From positions 30,808,470-30,872,469 of the forward strand of contig NC_088295.1 in assembly GCF_032854445.1 (NCBI RefSeq): a stretch of 64,000 bases of DNA, in the 5' to 3' direction. Source of the DNA: Liolophura sinensis. Lineage: Eukaryota > Mollusca > Polyplacophora > Chitonida > Chitonidae. Both the position numbers and the translations under genes were made by a program. Numbering within the stretch: the stretch's first letter is position 1; each line of letters starts with the position of its first letter. Under the pieces are notes generated by a model. The model had not been told where the DNA came from. It searched no databases and was given only the letters and a program-made list of their open reading frames with translations. Of the stretch, positions 42,026-53,805 are shown piece by piece.

Positions 42026-43179
42026 CCGGATTGTTCAGCAATAATCGAATAATAAAATACAACAAAAAATACTATGGCCAATATGACTGACACTGAACCC
42101 ACAGCTTTCCATCTCAAACAGTATCGTACAGCAGATTCTTTACTAAGCTATGATATACCCACGTTCTCCTAAGTACATGTAATTATGTATTCTATAGGCC
42201 TCGTTTCTGGGTATTGATTCTTCTAAAACACAGTGCTCTATATTGAACGCACGTGGGCTTCATCCATTGTGACAATTGACATATGCACATGTATATAGAA
42301 TATCAGTTCAGCGGAACGTCCATTACACCAAGTCTGTCGATATAATGGATATAGAGTTAAATACGTATAACACTAAAGAACCGCCAATATTAGAGTAGTT
42401 GAGTCTGAAAGGGGTAACAAAATATGGCAATCAAACAGTTCTTGAAAACCGCCCTTGCACAAAAGAGGCAAAGGACACCAGTTTGTGTTGAGAGCACGCC
42501 GATAAACTGACACATATGTGAAGTGTATATATCCTCGCCATTCGCACACATTGTCCTCCGCGGCGCTCATAATAAATGCTAATTTACAACGAGATGTGTA
42601 TGATAATTATCAATTATTGATTCTTCCTAATCATATCGTTTTCTTGGGTTTTCACAACATGAACTTTTTTGGAGGCATACTCATTCTTCACATATCCCAA
42701 TGGTTTTTTTTTCTTTTGCCCCCGAACAAGATCATATATTGTACTGAATTAAAAATGACCTTTGGGATATTGGCGGGATCCCTGACTGGCATTTTCTCTG
42801 ATTGCCCTATCCATTCCCAAACTGATATGGGCAATGATGACGTATGACTTTGGGGTTGTGGCCCAAAAACAATGTTGCAAATCACCATACTCCTTACGAC
42901 GTATGTGCCGCTTTCTACGTTCGCTTTATATCATTGCCGCCTCTAGACGAGCTTGACCTTTAGAGCCTGTGCCACGCAGGTCGACATGCTTTGCCATAGC
43001 CTCATCACTAATATCCTTCCAGCGACCTGTAATAAGCATTCATCAATAAAATTGTTTCAATCATTTTGTGCTTACTTTAGACAGAGAGAATGCATGTGTA
43101 TACCAAGTATTAATAGAGACAAAGGTCGAGAAAGAGTGTGTGTTTTCTGACATTATTTCATGTCTTATCACCTCAACCC

Positions 43180-43475
43180 CAGTCACCACGGCGTTGTTCA
43201 AGCGTTTTGAACGAACACTGCTAGAAGTGGCAGTGACGTAAAGCCAACGTTGGGAGCTGAGTTTGAGCTGCAATGACAGTGACAAACAATTTCCCGAGAA
43301 TCTCCTCTGCCATACAGAACATCTACGTGCACTTTCCATGAATAGGCCTACCTGCATGAACAGCTGAAAGATAAAATTCCAGTCTGCAGATGTAGCACGC
43401 AACGTGGGATTTGAACCAGGCGTTAACAATCTCATTGGAAAAATCGGTTTGATCTGGCTTATAGGCTTTAACATA
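43180..43475 (-). repeat. Probable tRNA-derived SINE with unknown body
   Basis: On the minus strand a B-box-like CTGGTTCAAATCCCACGTTG at about 43400-43425 is followed by about 200 nt of body ending near GACTGGGGTTGAGGTGATAA. The A box is weak. The body does not match either of the other SINE families here. Confidence 0.4.
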
Positions 43476-44890
43476 TGTTGCCATGGTAGTTACAGTAAAC
43501 ATCGCGTAAACCAGCTTAACGGACCTGACACCAATCGTCCAGCAGATGCAGGTGAAATAATAGTACAGCAGGTGTCCAATTGAGAATACCAGTTTGGTTG
43601 ATGGGTATTAGTATACTTAGTCAACACGTAGATGTACTTTCTCCCGCCATAATGCTGACTGCAGTCGTATGGCGAAACGTTCTTGAGTACCGAAACAGCA
43701 GACAAAAATCAATAAAATTGAGGTTCTTCAATTTATATGCCCGTGTTCAATTTGCATGGTTTGCCTAAGCCTCCCCCCCCCCACCTCCGCCATGGCCTTG
43801 GCTTAAGCCTCCTTTAATGAATCTTTTGCTAAGTCCTTGACTGCTTCCAGAATTATCAGATTATTGTCTGCTTATTAGAATCTTACATCCGCTGCATTCA
43901 TCTGTACCTACAAGTAATTCTTCAAAAACTACAACGTCTTAAACCGTAGGTGATAGACACTAATCTATGACGTTCACCTTGCACCTAATACCCCTTAGTG
44001 AGCGCAGAAAGTGTTCCATAGTCAACACTGATAAATGGAACGAAGAAACCGTCAAACCAGCTCATACGCAACATAGTATACACAATATAATTAACATCGC
44101 CACTCTCCCTGTGTACTGCCCTATACAACCAGATGTCACACCGTTGGCTTACATAGTCTTTATATGCCCACGTGGTTGACGATGGGCGAATAACGGTCGC
44201 GTGGTTAAAATGATAGAAATGGCCACCGAGGAACTGCAAGTTTTCCTTTGTTATTTTATTTTATTATTTTCTTTTCAATCCCTTGATCACACGAGTTGTT
44301 GATTCAGTCTCACTTAGTGTCAGACAGTGAATTCCGGAGATCCACCCCTCCACCACCCATCCCACACCTGCTCTCGTTCCAAGTCTTTGGGCCTTTTTTC
44401 TTTTTCTTCCTTTTAGCATTTTATTCACTGTAAAAAAAAACCAAAAAAAACCATAAAAAACATTTTTAGAATCTATTCCATGTGGCCTTATAGACGATGT
44501 GTTCTTCATATAGACGTGGTCTTTTCTTGTATCGTTTGATACAAATCGCGAATATTACTTTTATTTATATGCGATCGGGATTTATATTACACGGGTGCTA
44601 TATAGGTTGCATAGGTCTATATTTTAGACCTGCATAGAATTTCAACACTTTTGGGCGCATATTGATCTTGGTGACAGTATATGACTTGAATCAGTGTAAC
44701 TGAAGCAGATTCATCACTTATTAAGCATTACATCTCGGTCTACAGACTACTCTGATCATGCATCTATATAGCAGACGTCCTATACATGTACATATTATGC
44801 ATATATATGGTCACAACTATAAGAACCTGATACATGGACTGAAATCAATATCTGCGAACAAAGTATATATAATATACATATCTGTATAGA

Positions 44891-45146
44891 GAGGCCACCG
44901 TGTTCGAAGTGGTTAGCACAACAGCGCGGTGCTATTACCCAGGAGCCTCTCACCAGTGCGGTCGCTGTGAGTTCAAGTCCAACTCTTGCTGGCTTCCTCC
45001 GACCGTACGTGGGAAGGTCTGCCAGCAACCTGCGGATGTTCGTGGTTTTCCGCCGGGTCCTGCCCGATTTCCTCCACCATTTATGGTGGCCGCCGTCCTA
45101 TACGTGAAATATTCTTGATTACGGCGTAAAACATCAATCAACTAAA
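44891..45146 (+). mobile_element. SINE family 1, full length
   Basis: Starts GAGGCCACCGTGTTCGAAGT GGTTAGC (tRNA-like A box), has B box GAGTTCAAGTCCAAC, then the body GGAAGGTCTGCCAGCAACCTG and the tail TTGATTACGGCGTAAAACATC. Confidence 0.88.
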
Positions 45147-46081
45147 TATACGAAATAAATCATATCTATACAGTAACCAGATATAAAGTATCCTTCAGTT
45201 TATGTGTTCCAGCATAAGCCTGTATAAAAAAAATGTAAGAGAACATAATACATCATGACGGTGTTGAAATATTTATAAAACATTCAAATTATGTTAACTT
45301 TTTAACTATTTTTTTTATTATTTTACTTTTGAAATAAATAAAATATCGGCTCTACTACTGTTACATGTGTAGGGTATATATAATGAAACGTTCCGTGAAC
45401 ACATGACTTGCAATTGCATGGGGTGCAAGGCTGAGCACAGGTCACGGAGACAAAATTAGAGAAAAAATATGGCCTGGAACACATTAAATGCGGTCCCACC
45501 TGTATTGCACATCACACGGTGCATACATGCAATACAGATCAGAATCAATGCTTGTAATAAGTTGGTGCATCCATTATATTAGAAATATTTATTCATTTGT
45601 TTGCTTGTTTATTTCACTGAGATTTACCGGCGTATCACACTCCGGTATATTTCACCAATACATGTAAGCCTGTTTTTTAAAAAAAAATGCGAAAAAAAAA
45701 AAAGAAAAAAAAAAAGAAGTTCATGTTAATTATCCCCCTAGAGTTGATATCTAGACTTCCTCACCCACAATGACAGTTGTCTTGCGGGCACAGCCTTAAT
45801 CAGCGGGATATATTGGCTCCATATCGATGCGATGCTTTCTAGTCGCCAGATTTAGTATCAGCTACGACAGCGTTTCAGCTGGACTTGCATGAGTGCTACA
45901 ATGCACAATTTAAAACCATTTAGTAAGATGTGAATCTAGACATGATTGTGAGATATCCGGGGAGCAGGTGTCAATGTTTTCATTAACCCAGGAGCCTGAC
46001 GACGCCTATCCCACAACGCCTTGCGCCACGTGCTCTAGTTCTCACCTGTCAGGTAGATGGCACTGTATTGTCCACTTCCGC

Positions 46082-46089
46082 TGACGTCA
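46082..46089. promoter_or_regulatory. CRE-like palindrome TGACGTCA upstream of the CUB-Ly6 gene
   Basis: A perfect TGACGTCA 22 nt before the start codon at 46112, and a second at 46521-46528 in the first intron. Such sites bind CREB/ATF proteins; use here is inference. Confidence 0.35.
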
Positions 46090-46111
46090 GGGAACTCTAC
46101 GAACTGTGAAA

Positions 46112-46190
46112 ATGGTTGACACAGGTCAGAAAGTAGCGCTGATGGAGATGACATGGGTGTGTTTACACCTGATGGTAGTCATTGTCTCAG
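46112..46190 (+). CDS. CUB-Ly6 exon 1: signal peptide
   Basis: 26 codons from ATG at 46112 to a CAG/GTAATT donor. The hydrophobic core is TWVCLHLMVVIVS. A longer polar N-region (MVDTGQKVALMEM) leaves open a start at an internal Met. Confidence 0.7.
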
Positions 46191-49100
46191 GTAATTATTT
46201 TACCTATGTAGTCCATTTGCCATTAATTACGTGATTACCTGGTTATGTTGACGTCTTGTTATCGCCAAGTGTTTGTAGCTGCGCAGTGTTCATCATCGGA
46301 CATCAGTCGTGAGCTCCAACTTGAAATCTGAAGTCATTAGAACTTAAAGTTCACATGTGAAAACCATGCACGTTGAAATTGTGATTTGTTTTGAACTCTT
46401 TGGCCCCTTAATATGTGAAGTGGTTAGTCAGATTTAGTTAATTTGTCTATGTTATTACCTTCAAATCATTATTCATTATATTATATTACTGTGAATAATG
46501 GTGTATTCTCGCAGATGGAGTGACGTCACTATGCACTTCAACTTGTTCAACAGATTGTGTTTGATTGATGTTTGTAGAAAATAGATGCAACGCGCACAGT
46601 TAAAGCAATCAACATTTCATACAATGTTCATCAAATTATTTGTGCTGGTATGTTGTACATATATATAATTTATCGCCTTGTAATTTAAGTATTTTATGAG
46701 GTAAATGAAGGACCGTTAAGTTGGAAATTGCTGATATCGGCACTTTGAAATATTTATATATGGATCATCAAGGTTGTAAATGTCATGGTGTGTGAGGTAC
46801 GAGGAGGCCTGTAAACCATGGCAGTGGTCCTGTGTGTGCCTGTCCTTTTTGTTTTTATCAAACTGGCAAGGATACATTTAGCCAGAGTTTCAAATCAGGC
46901 CACCTCATTTCCAGTTTTCCCATATGGCCCATGTTAAGTGTGTCAGAATAGGGCATCTTGTAGCTAAGCCTATGCAGTGTCAAGAGCATACAGTGTGCAT
47001 TTTGTGATACTTAAGTTGTGTAAATGCGTAAGTGCTTTAGGTGGCTAAGAGGTCAAAAGCATTCTCATTCGGCCTCAAGTTAAAAATTCTTCATTAGTGA
47101 GATTACAAGCATTGGTATGAATGAACAGATCTGATTTTGTATGTGAATGAACCTGTTAAATACATCATGGATCTGGTATGTAGTGCTGATCATTTTTCTG
47201 TCTATGAATTGAAGTAGAGCTCTGAGCTTCCGCAGTAGAGTGTTGAACATCAATCAAGTAAATTTTATTACTTTTATAGGTAACATCATTGTTCAAGATG
47301 ATTCCAACTGTGGTTCGTTACGTTATCCAACTACCAAGACATTGAATGACAGAGATGAAGATATAATCACCTCTCATGAGAGGGATTTTTACCTTCCGGG
47401 GAAAGATTGTGTTGTCAGTATCCTGGGGAAAACAAACTACCAATTCGAGTTAACCTTGGACTTTCTTCAGGTGGACAAAAATGCCATCTTAGATGAAAAA
47501 ACAAAAGAACCAATCAAATGCCATGACTACCTCAAGATTTATGACAGTAAGTTCTTCTAAGATTTTAAGATAGTGGCGTGTATTTATCACATTTACAATG
47601 TAATTGTTTTCTCGTTAAAGCAGTCATTTCTTATTCAAGGGATACAGAATCGATTCTGATACGCCAGTGTGAGAGATAGACAAGTCTGGGCTATGACTAG
47701 CCCAAGCTGAATTTTAGGTATGACAGATTTATTCAAGCGTGACCAGAGCTGAAGGATTTAACCCACTGTCTCCACTATGAGCCAATCACCTTCGATTAGT
47801 ATTCCTTTAAGCTGTGCGTATGATTATAGATGCCGGAGATCATTTGCTTTGAAGTCATGATACATTCATCAGCTCTAAAAATGTCATGTAAATCGTCATA
47901 AACAGGAGAGGACGTATATACATGTACATTTTTGTGATGTAGGCCCTCGTGTGGACCACGCCAAACTACTGACTCCACCTGCTGGCCTCTGCGGTAACCA
48001 GGGGACCCTCCCGCAGAGACGTACTTTCACCACCAGCTGTCCGTTCCTGGCTATCGAGTTTGTCACAGATGGCGATAATGATGCATACAGAGGGTTCACC
48101 ATGAAGGTGATTCAGTACCCATGGAGAAACCCAGGTAACATCTACCCTGGAGCTGGCCTGGTACCAGGAGGTAAGGCTTAGCCACAATTGAGTGACTATA
48201 TGAAGAGTTCAGGCACAAAACCAAAATTCGTTCAAATTTTTCATCAGGAATTGAAATGAATGGTGTAATTATATCCTTTTTGGGGGGGACTGAATGCGAA
48301 GCGGACGAGTTCTGCTTTTATGAGAGCATTTCTGTGAAAATGATCACCAATTTACAAAAGTAGTTCAATTGTAGAGTGTACATCTGTGGTGTGTTTTAGC
48401 GTCTCCCTAAGGCTTTGTTCTAGTTAGGTATGCAAACCCACCGAGAGCATCGTTATTGTGAAGCACAATACTTAGTTCATAAAATTATGCCTTTTTACAA
48501 TAAAATTTTTAGTCTTGTCTGTTCCACTCTTTAGCTGCATGATACAAAATGGTCGCATTTCCATTGATTCAGCCAGGTCATGATAATTTCCTGATTTTTC
48601 GGGAATTGTGAGAATTTCTTTTTTTCTCAAAAGAAACATTGTCAAACACAAACCACTGTGCTGCTCTGATTTGCCAAAATTAAGTTCAGTATTACAGGTT
48701 TGCTCTCGCCAGAGTCAGAAGAAAATTCATGTCATCCAGCACATCCATCTTCACATATGGGTTCGAAAAATATAACAATGACATCGTTTAAAACCTAATG
48801 TTTTGCAGTCGATAGTCACAGATCCGTTGGATCTACTGTTTAATACAACTAGTCCATGTGGTACTGTTCAATACGTCAGTGCATCCTTAGATCAATTGAC
48901 CCGGCCACATTCGTACTGCTAATAACCTCATAATTGCATTGAACTTAATTTTTTGGTTCTTGTATTAGCATTTCCTAGCATAAAGTTACTACTTTATAAG
49001 ACCGCTTTCTAAATTGTGACAAGACTGAGTTTGTCAAATTTCAAAACATACAGCATAGGACCAATCCTGGCCAATTTTAGGATGGATTTGTCATTATACC

Positions 49101-52100
49101 ATTCCCTTAAGAAGCCAGGAAAATCGCACTGCCCTGCATGTTCACTTCAAAATGTGTTTGTTCATTGGCAGCGTGGGTTTACTCTGCACCAATTATTTCT
49201 CTTTATTGCCCTTCATGTACTGAACTTCATTATACCCTTCTCTGCAGAAACAGGTAGTGATATAAATTTAAGCAGAATGTTTTTCTCTTTAAAATATCTG
49301 TGATGTCCTGACTTTACAATGATGTGATTATTCAGGTGGATCAATCCTCTTCCATGTCTTCACTGATTATCTCCCTTTATTGAGTTAAACATTTTGAACT
49401 TCACTACCCTTCACTCTCCCAGAAAATCATGTTGTGATTTAAATTAAATAAGTGGAATGTTTCTCTCTTAATTGTCTTTTGCTTTTTGATAAGTGATTTT
49501 TACTACTTGTGTCTTTTCTGGTAGCCTCCTGGTCATGCTACTACAGTGAGTTTCAGCCCGGATGGGATCATCAGGGTGACAGTCTGCCAGGGAACATCGG
49601 GCAGGGCGGTGGGGGAAGTGATCTAGACAAGGAGCCCAATGGAATCAACTGTTATGTGTGTAACAGCTGCCCTGTTGACAATTTCCAGCCGTCAGCTTAC
49701 GAAGGTTCCTCATATGGAGGCTGTTACCGATGTGGAAAAACATTTGAAATAAGTAAGTACAGTCGTCTCAGTGCTCTGACATCTTATATTATATGGTGAT
49801 CAAATTTATCTTCCAGCCTCCTTGAATTTCCCCTTGTAGTATTGTATAGTGTGTTAACCCTATGATATACATCATAGGCAGCAGAAACCAGGGTGGGGGA
49901 AATTATAGTGGGAGAATTGGTGGCCGGTGTTGTATAAGTGAAATATTCTTCTGGACAGTGTAGAACAACAATCCAATAAATAAATAAATGAATAAATTTC
50001 TTTACTAGTGTTGGGATTTTTAGGGGTTCAAGCCTCATGGCAGGAAGCCCTTTTGTAATTGTTCAGATTTTTAGGCTTCCAAGCCTCACTTTGATTGAAA
50101 ATTTTATGCAAATTGGTCGAGAAATGTGGACACCTGCTATTGGTCGTTTTGGTGATGACCTCAGGATGACTTTTAAAGAAACAGGATAGCAATTAGATGT
50201 AGTTTGGTCTTTTGAATACAACATTATTTTATTTTTTTTCCTACGCTGTATAGTTTTTTCTTTAAATTGCAATTATAACTCATTTTAGTGTGATTTTTCA
50301 AATGTCACCTGACTGGACACCATAATAGGTATGAAGCTGAAAATTGGTCAGTAGGTAGATCAACCACAGATCCTCTTTTTTGTAGAACCACACAGCTACG
50401 ACTGATAGTTTTGCCGTTAAAATGCATTTAAAAACTTCTTATTTTTATTCACAGCCAGCTAGTAAAATTGCAATACCTCCAAAACCAGTAAAGATAGAAA
50501 AAACAGACTTGTCATTTTTAATAGCCAACTTGTGAAGCAGCTTTTGATGTTTTGTGCTGTTTGGTCGGTCAAGTGATATAGCAGCCATTTTGAAATTTAT
50601 TGAGAAGCTTAAACCATCCTTTTCCATAAATCAGCTAATGATCTTTAAATGAAATTTCCCTTGCAAGTTTTAGGTGGATTGTTGTACCTATATTGTACAA
50701 AAGCTTCTTGTTTGGTGTGCAAGGTGGGCTATAACTGACCACTAAAATCAGCTTAAAAGTAGGTCAAGGCTAAAAACTGCTCAAAATGATTAAATAAACA
50801 CACTGTCTAGTACAGCTTGACATCCGGGTTACAAATCTGTAAGAATTATTTTTGTACTTGGTATACTAGTAGTTTTCAGGTTATGACCAAAAAGGCATCA
50901 GAAATGTAGCTGCTAAAGCAGTGATGCTGGGGTTCAAGCCGGTATTGCTGGCTTATGTAATGTCACCTCAGGTTACCTTAATGGTGTCCATGTATAGATA
51001 CATAGCTAACCTAATCAGAAAACCTACATCCTTCGTAGTCATTAGTGCATTGCAAGTACATTGTATATCGTATGTATGTAGATGTGCCAAACAGAGTAAA
51101 TGGACCTGTGGGCAATATTTTAAGGCATGCGTGTCCCTCTTTTTTAGCACAGCTCAACGATTTTCAGCATACATAGAGTACATGTATAGTGCTTTGCACT
51201 CAGTGATTTTCAGCTTTACAGCTTTAACAGTTTTCTGTGTGTAACTGCTAAATATGGTGGAAGTCGCGCTTTTTCGCAATTTCATTGCAGAAAGAAATAA
51301 GTCCAGATTCATGATCAGGACGTCAAACTACGTTGAGTCGCATGCTTACAATATTAGTACATTCATCTCAGACATAATTGCATTTAATAGCCATTATATA
51401 ACATGGGGAGGTCAAAGTGCCAAATATAGTAAATATGCCTTTGGATAATTTTTCAAGCACTCCAACTCCTGCATTTATTAAGGCACTTTAATAATTTTCC
51501 ACACGCATACAGAACACATTTAGCACTTTGCACGCAGTCATTTTCAAGCCCTGTGCAATCTGCCTAATGCCCTTCATCTGCCCGAGACACATCTGCGTCA
51601 TACCACACAGCCAGGAGATGGTTAGTGTTTAAATACTTCTGTATTTAAATCAAGTCCGGGAAAATTTTGCTAGCATCTCACTTACTATACTCCATTATAT
51701 ACATGTATCTCACTATGTCCGGAAGGCAGCCGCAATTTTCACTTCAAATTTCCATACACATGTTCTTATATCTTTCATATGAGAGCATAAGTTATTGGTC
51801 GAAAATAAATACATAACCAGATAAAAGGCTTTGAAACTTTCAATGCGACCTAACACTGTTTATCACTAAGGCCAGTCATTCACATTCCCGCGAATAGATT
51901 GGCGAGCTTGATGATGATGCACTATGCCCAATGAGAAACAGCGATCCCTTTTTGAGACTTAGCATCCTTTCTTGTAAGAAATAACGCAAAAAACATGGCC
52001 TGTGTAACATCAAGTTTATACTTCCACGTGTGAATCCACGACTTGCCTTGCACAGACTGACTGCTTTACTAATAGCTCAGCTGTTGTCAGAAAGTGCACA

Positions 52101-53805
52101 CATGGACCAGGGCACATGTAGATATCCGTCAATCCCCAGGGCCTGGTTAGCGTGTAGTAAAGAAAACAAGGTTTGCACAAAACATAGCTGACTTTCAGAA
52201 ATACATGCACAACATTGGGTTGCTATTCGTCGTTACGTTTGTTAGCATCTGTTCGTAAACAGATGTTTGCCAAAGCTTAATTTTTCCAATCGTGGCAGAT
52301 TATTTTAGTGCATCATTTTCATTGTGTTGTCTTATCTGACATTCAATTGGTCTTTGATGCTTGGCCACCAGTATCACAGTAAGGAACGTAGCGGCTTTAA
52401 TTTGATTAGTGTTTTTCGCTGTACTCAAGAATATTTCACTTATATGATGGAGGCCAGCATTATTTTGGGAGGAGACTAGGTAAGCCCTGGGTTGAACCCA
52501 CGGCCTTCTGCAGGTTGCTGGAAGACCTTCCAAGTACAACCATACATGCTGATAGTGAAAAGACCTAATATTTATATCATAAAGTATGAGCTGACTTCCA
52601 TTAATGTTGAAAGACAATAAACTTTCCATGTTGTAACTGGAAAAAGTTTTGTTGTTACAGATCGCGGAGATTCGCGAAGGAGGTGTTACTCAAGGATTGA
52701 CTACATTGATTTCATAGAGTCATTCAAAGGTTGGTATTTAATTCTGTACTGTTATGTGTCCATTTCCTGTCTTTTTCATTAGTTTGCTCTGTTTATCAGC
52801 AATAATAGTGTCTTTAATAATACCCTAATCTTCAAACCGTTTCCCATATGAAAGAGCAACTTTGAGTGCAGTTTATGCTCATTTTTAGTCTGATTTTGGA
52901 GACAAAACTACAATATGGTTAATGTGGTCAGAATTTTTGTAGCCATTTTGACAACTATATAGTCATACCAAAGTTCACAACTTGATAATCCAAAGCAAAG
53001 CAGTGAATCAAAAAAAAAAAAAAATCACACATGAGTTCCTTGAGCTCAGACTGGCTTCCTCTGCGGAGGTAGGCCTGCAGATGGCCGTAGATTTCCCCCA
53101 CCATAATGTCATACAAATGAAATCTTTCTGAGTATAGCATGAAACACAAGTCAGATAAATAAATAATGAAATGTGAAGTTAATATTTATAGGCCCAGTCT
53201 CTCTTATCCCCTCTAAAGAGTTTGTTGCTTTAAGACAACATGAACTTTTTTTCCACTGAAGGACTAAATGTGGCGTTACAGGTGTAAAAGGGAGCAACAC
53301 AGTGCACATGCATATACATGTAAAAGCACACAAACCGAATGCTTTAACTAGGAAATCCCCTTTATTGGAAAATAATTTCGCAAAGCTGAAAATATGTTCC
53401 CAAATTGCGCAAATGGTGATCAGTAGTGCTAGCACATGGTTGGATTGGCCAGTTTCAGGGTTTAACAGAAAGTATGATTTTTTCTGTCTACACAGAATAA
53501 TGCTTTCAGAATATGCTTGAATAAACACCTTAAAAACATCCAAAAAGGTTGAAGAATTACAATAGGCTAGTCATATAATGTATCTTCTTATTTATATAAT
53601 CATCCCACCAAAACTTTGTTTTTCAGATTCCGGTTTAGAGGAAGGTTTTCTGGGCTGTAGAGACTTGGTCAATCAATATAACTCCATCATCAGGTATTGT
53701 TTTTGTGATCGAGACAATTGCAACTCTGCTCCAGCTAAAAAACTCTTCACACCTCTCATACTTTTTCTCACATTCTTCACAGTTGCCATTCAGATGATGC
53801 ACTGA
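46112..53805 (+). CDS. CUB domain plus Ly6/uPAR-like domain protein, probably GPI-anchored
   Basis: Six exons, 46112-46190, 47280-47546, 47943-48134, 49525-49752, 52661-52729 and 53627-53805, all joined in phase 1, give 337 aa. A signal peptide (ends CLHLMVVIVSG) is followed by a CUB domain: CGSLRYPTTKTL, DCVVSILGKTNYQFEL, CHDYLKIYDS, LCGNQGTLPQRRTFTT and FVTDGDNDAYRGFTMKVIQY. Next is a cysteine-rich module with Ly6 hallmarks: CYVCNSCP, GGCYRCGKTF, CYSRIDYIDF, FLGCRDL and the terminal CFCDRDNCNSA. The C-terminus (LFTPLILFLTFFTVAIQMMH) is hydrophobic and ends without a cytoplasmic tail, as in GPI-anchored proteins; a type I membrane helix is the alternative. Exon 5 contains RGDS. CUB and Ly6 modules bind proteins outside the cell; the partner is unknown. 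Confidence 0.83.
47280..47546 (+). CDS. CUB-Ly6 exon 2: first part of CUB domain
   Basis: Acceptor TTACTTTTATAG, donor GTAAGTTC. Contains the first CUB cysteines and PGKDCVVSI, typical of CUB strand 2-3. Confidence 0.82.
47943..48134 (+). CDS. CUB-Ly6 exon 3: second part of CUB domain
   Basis: Acceptor TTTTGTGATGTAG, donor GTAACATC. LCGNQGTLPQ and SCPFLAIEF match the CUB C-terminal half; GFTMKVIQY is its last strand. Confidence 0.82.
49525..49752 (+). CDS. CUB-Ly6 exon 4: glycine-rich linker and first Ly6-like cysteines
   Basis: Acceptor TTTTCTGGTAG, donor GTAAGTAC. Includes IGQGGGGSDLDKEPNGINCY and then CYVCNSCP, GGCYRCG. Confidence 0.8.
49875..49995 (+). mobile_element. SINE family 1, degraded tail half
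   Basis: GTTGTATAAGTGAAATATTCTT and CAATCCAATAAATAAATAAATG match the family tail; the upstream body is poorly kept. Intron of the CUB-Ly6 gene. Confidence 0.6.
51030..51560. repeat. Diverged tandem duplication, about 335 bp apart
   Basis: ACATGTATAGTGCTTTGCAC TCAGTGATTTTCAG near 51181 resembles ACACATTTAGCACTTTGCAC GCAGTCATTTTCAAG near 51512, with further matching blocks upstream of each (GTGCCAAACAGAGTAAATGG and GTGCCAAATATAGTAAATATG). CUB-Ly6 intron. Confidence 0.5.
52402..52545 (-). mobile_element. SINE family 1, truncated
   Basis: Begins TTTGATTAGTGTTTTTCGCT on the plus strand and keeps the body to AGGTTGCTGGAAGACCTTCC; the head is missing. It ends about 115 nt before CUB-Ly6 exon 5. 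Confidence 0.75.
52661..52729 (+). CDS. CUB-Ly6 exon 5: 69-nt exon with RGDS
   Basis: Acceptor TTGTTGTTACAG, donor GTTGGTAT (non-canonical at +3/+4 but GT). The first codons spell NRGDSRRRCYSRID across the junction. Confidence 0.75.
53030..53145 (+). mobile_element. SINE family 1, degraded piece
   Basis: GACTGGCTTCCTCTGCGGAGGT and CCCCCACCATAATGTCATACA match the body; head and tail are poorly kept. Confidence 0.55.
53425..53575. repeat. Dispersed repeat, copy 2 (unclassified)
   Basis: CTACACAGAATAATGCTTTC AGAATATGCTTGAATAAACA then CATCCAAAAAGGTTGAAGAA aligns with the copy at 41440-41600. It ends about 50 nt before CUB-Ly6 exon 6. Confidence 0.55.
53627..53805 (+). CDS. CUB-Ly6 exon 6: last cysteines and hydrophobic C-terminus
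   Basis: Acceptor TTTGTTTTTCAG. The ending CFCDRDNCNSAPAKK carries the Ly6 C-terminal CN pair and a small-residue omega-site candidate (NSA) before the hydrophobic tail. Stop TGA at 53803. Confidence 0.82.

Larger units (their letters stand above)
38142..46080. other. Intergenic, repeats and short open frames
   Basis: 7.9 kb without a gene I can support. It holds SINE remnants (39231-39300, 41955-42025), a probable tRNA-derived SINE (43180-43475), one full SINE (44891), a dispersed repeat (41440-41600) and an A-rich run at 45676-45718. Two short open frames start with signal-like segments (40072-40170 plus, 42117-42030 minus); see findings and rejections. Confidence 0.5.
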
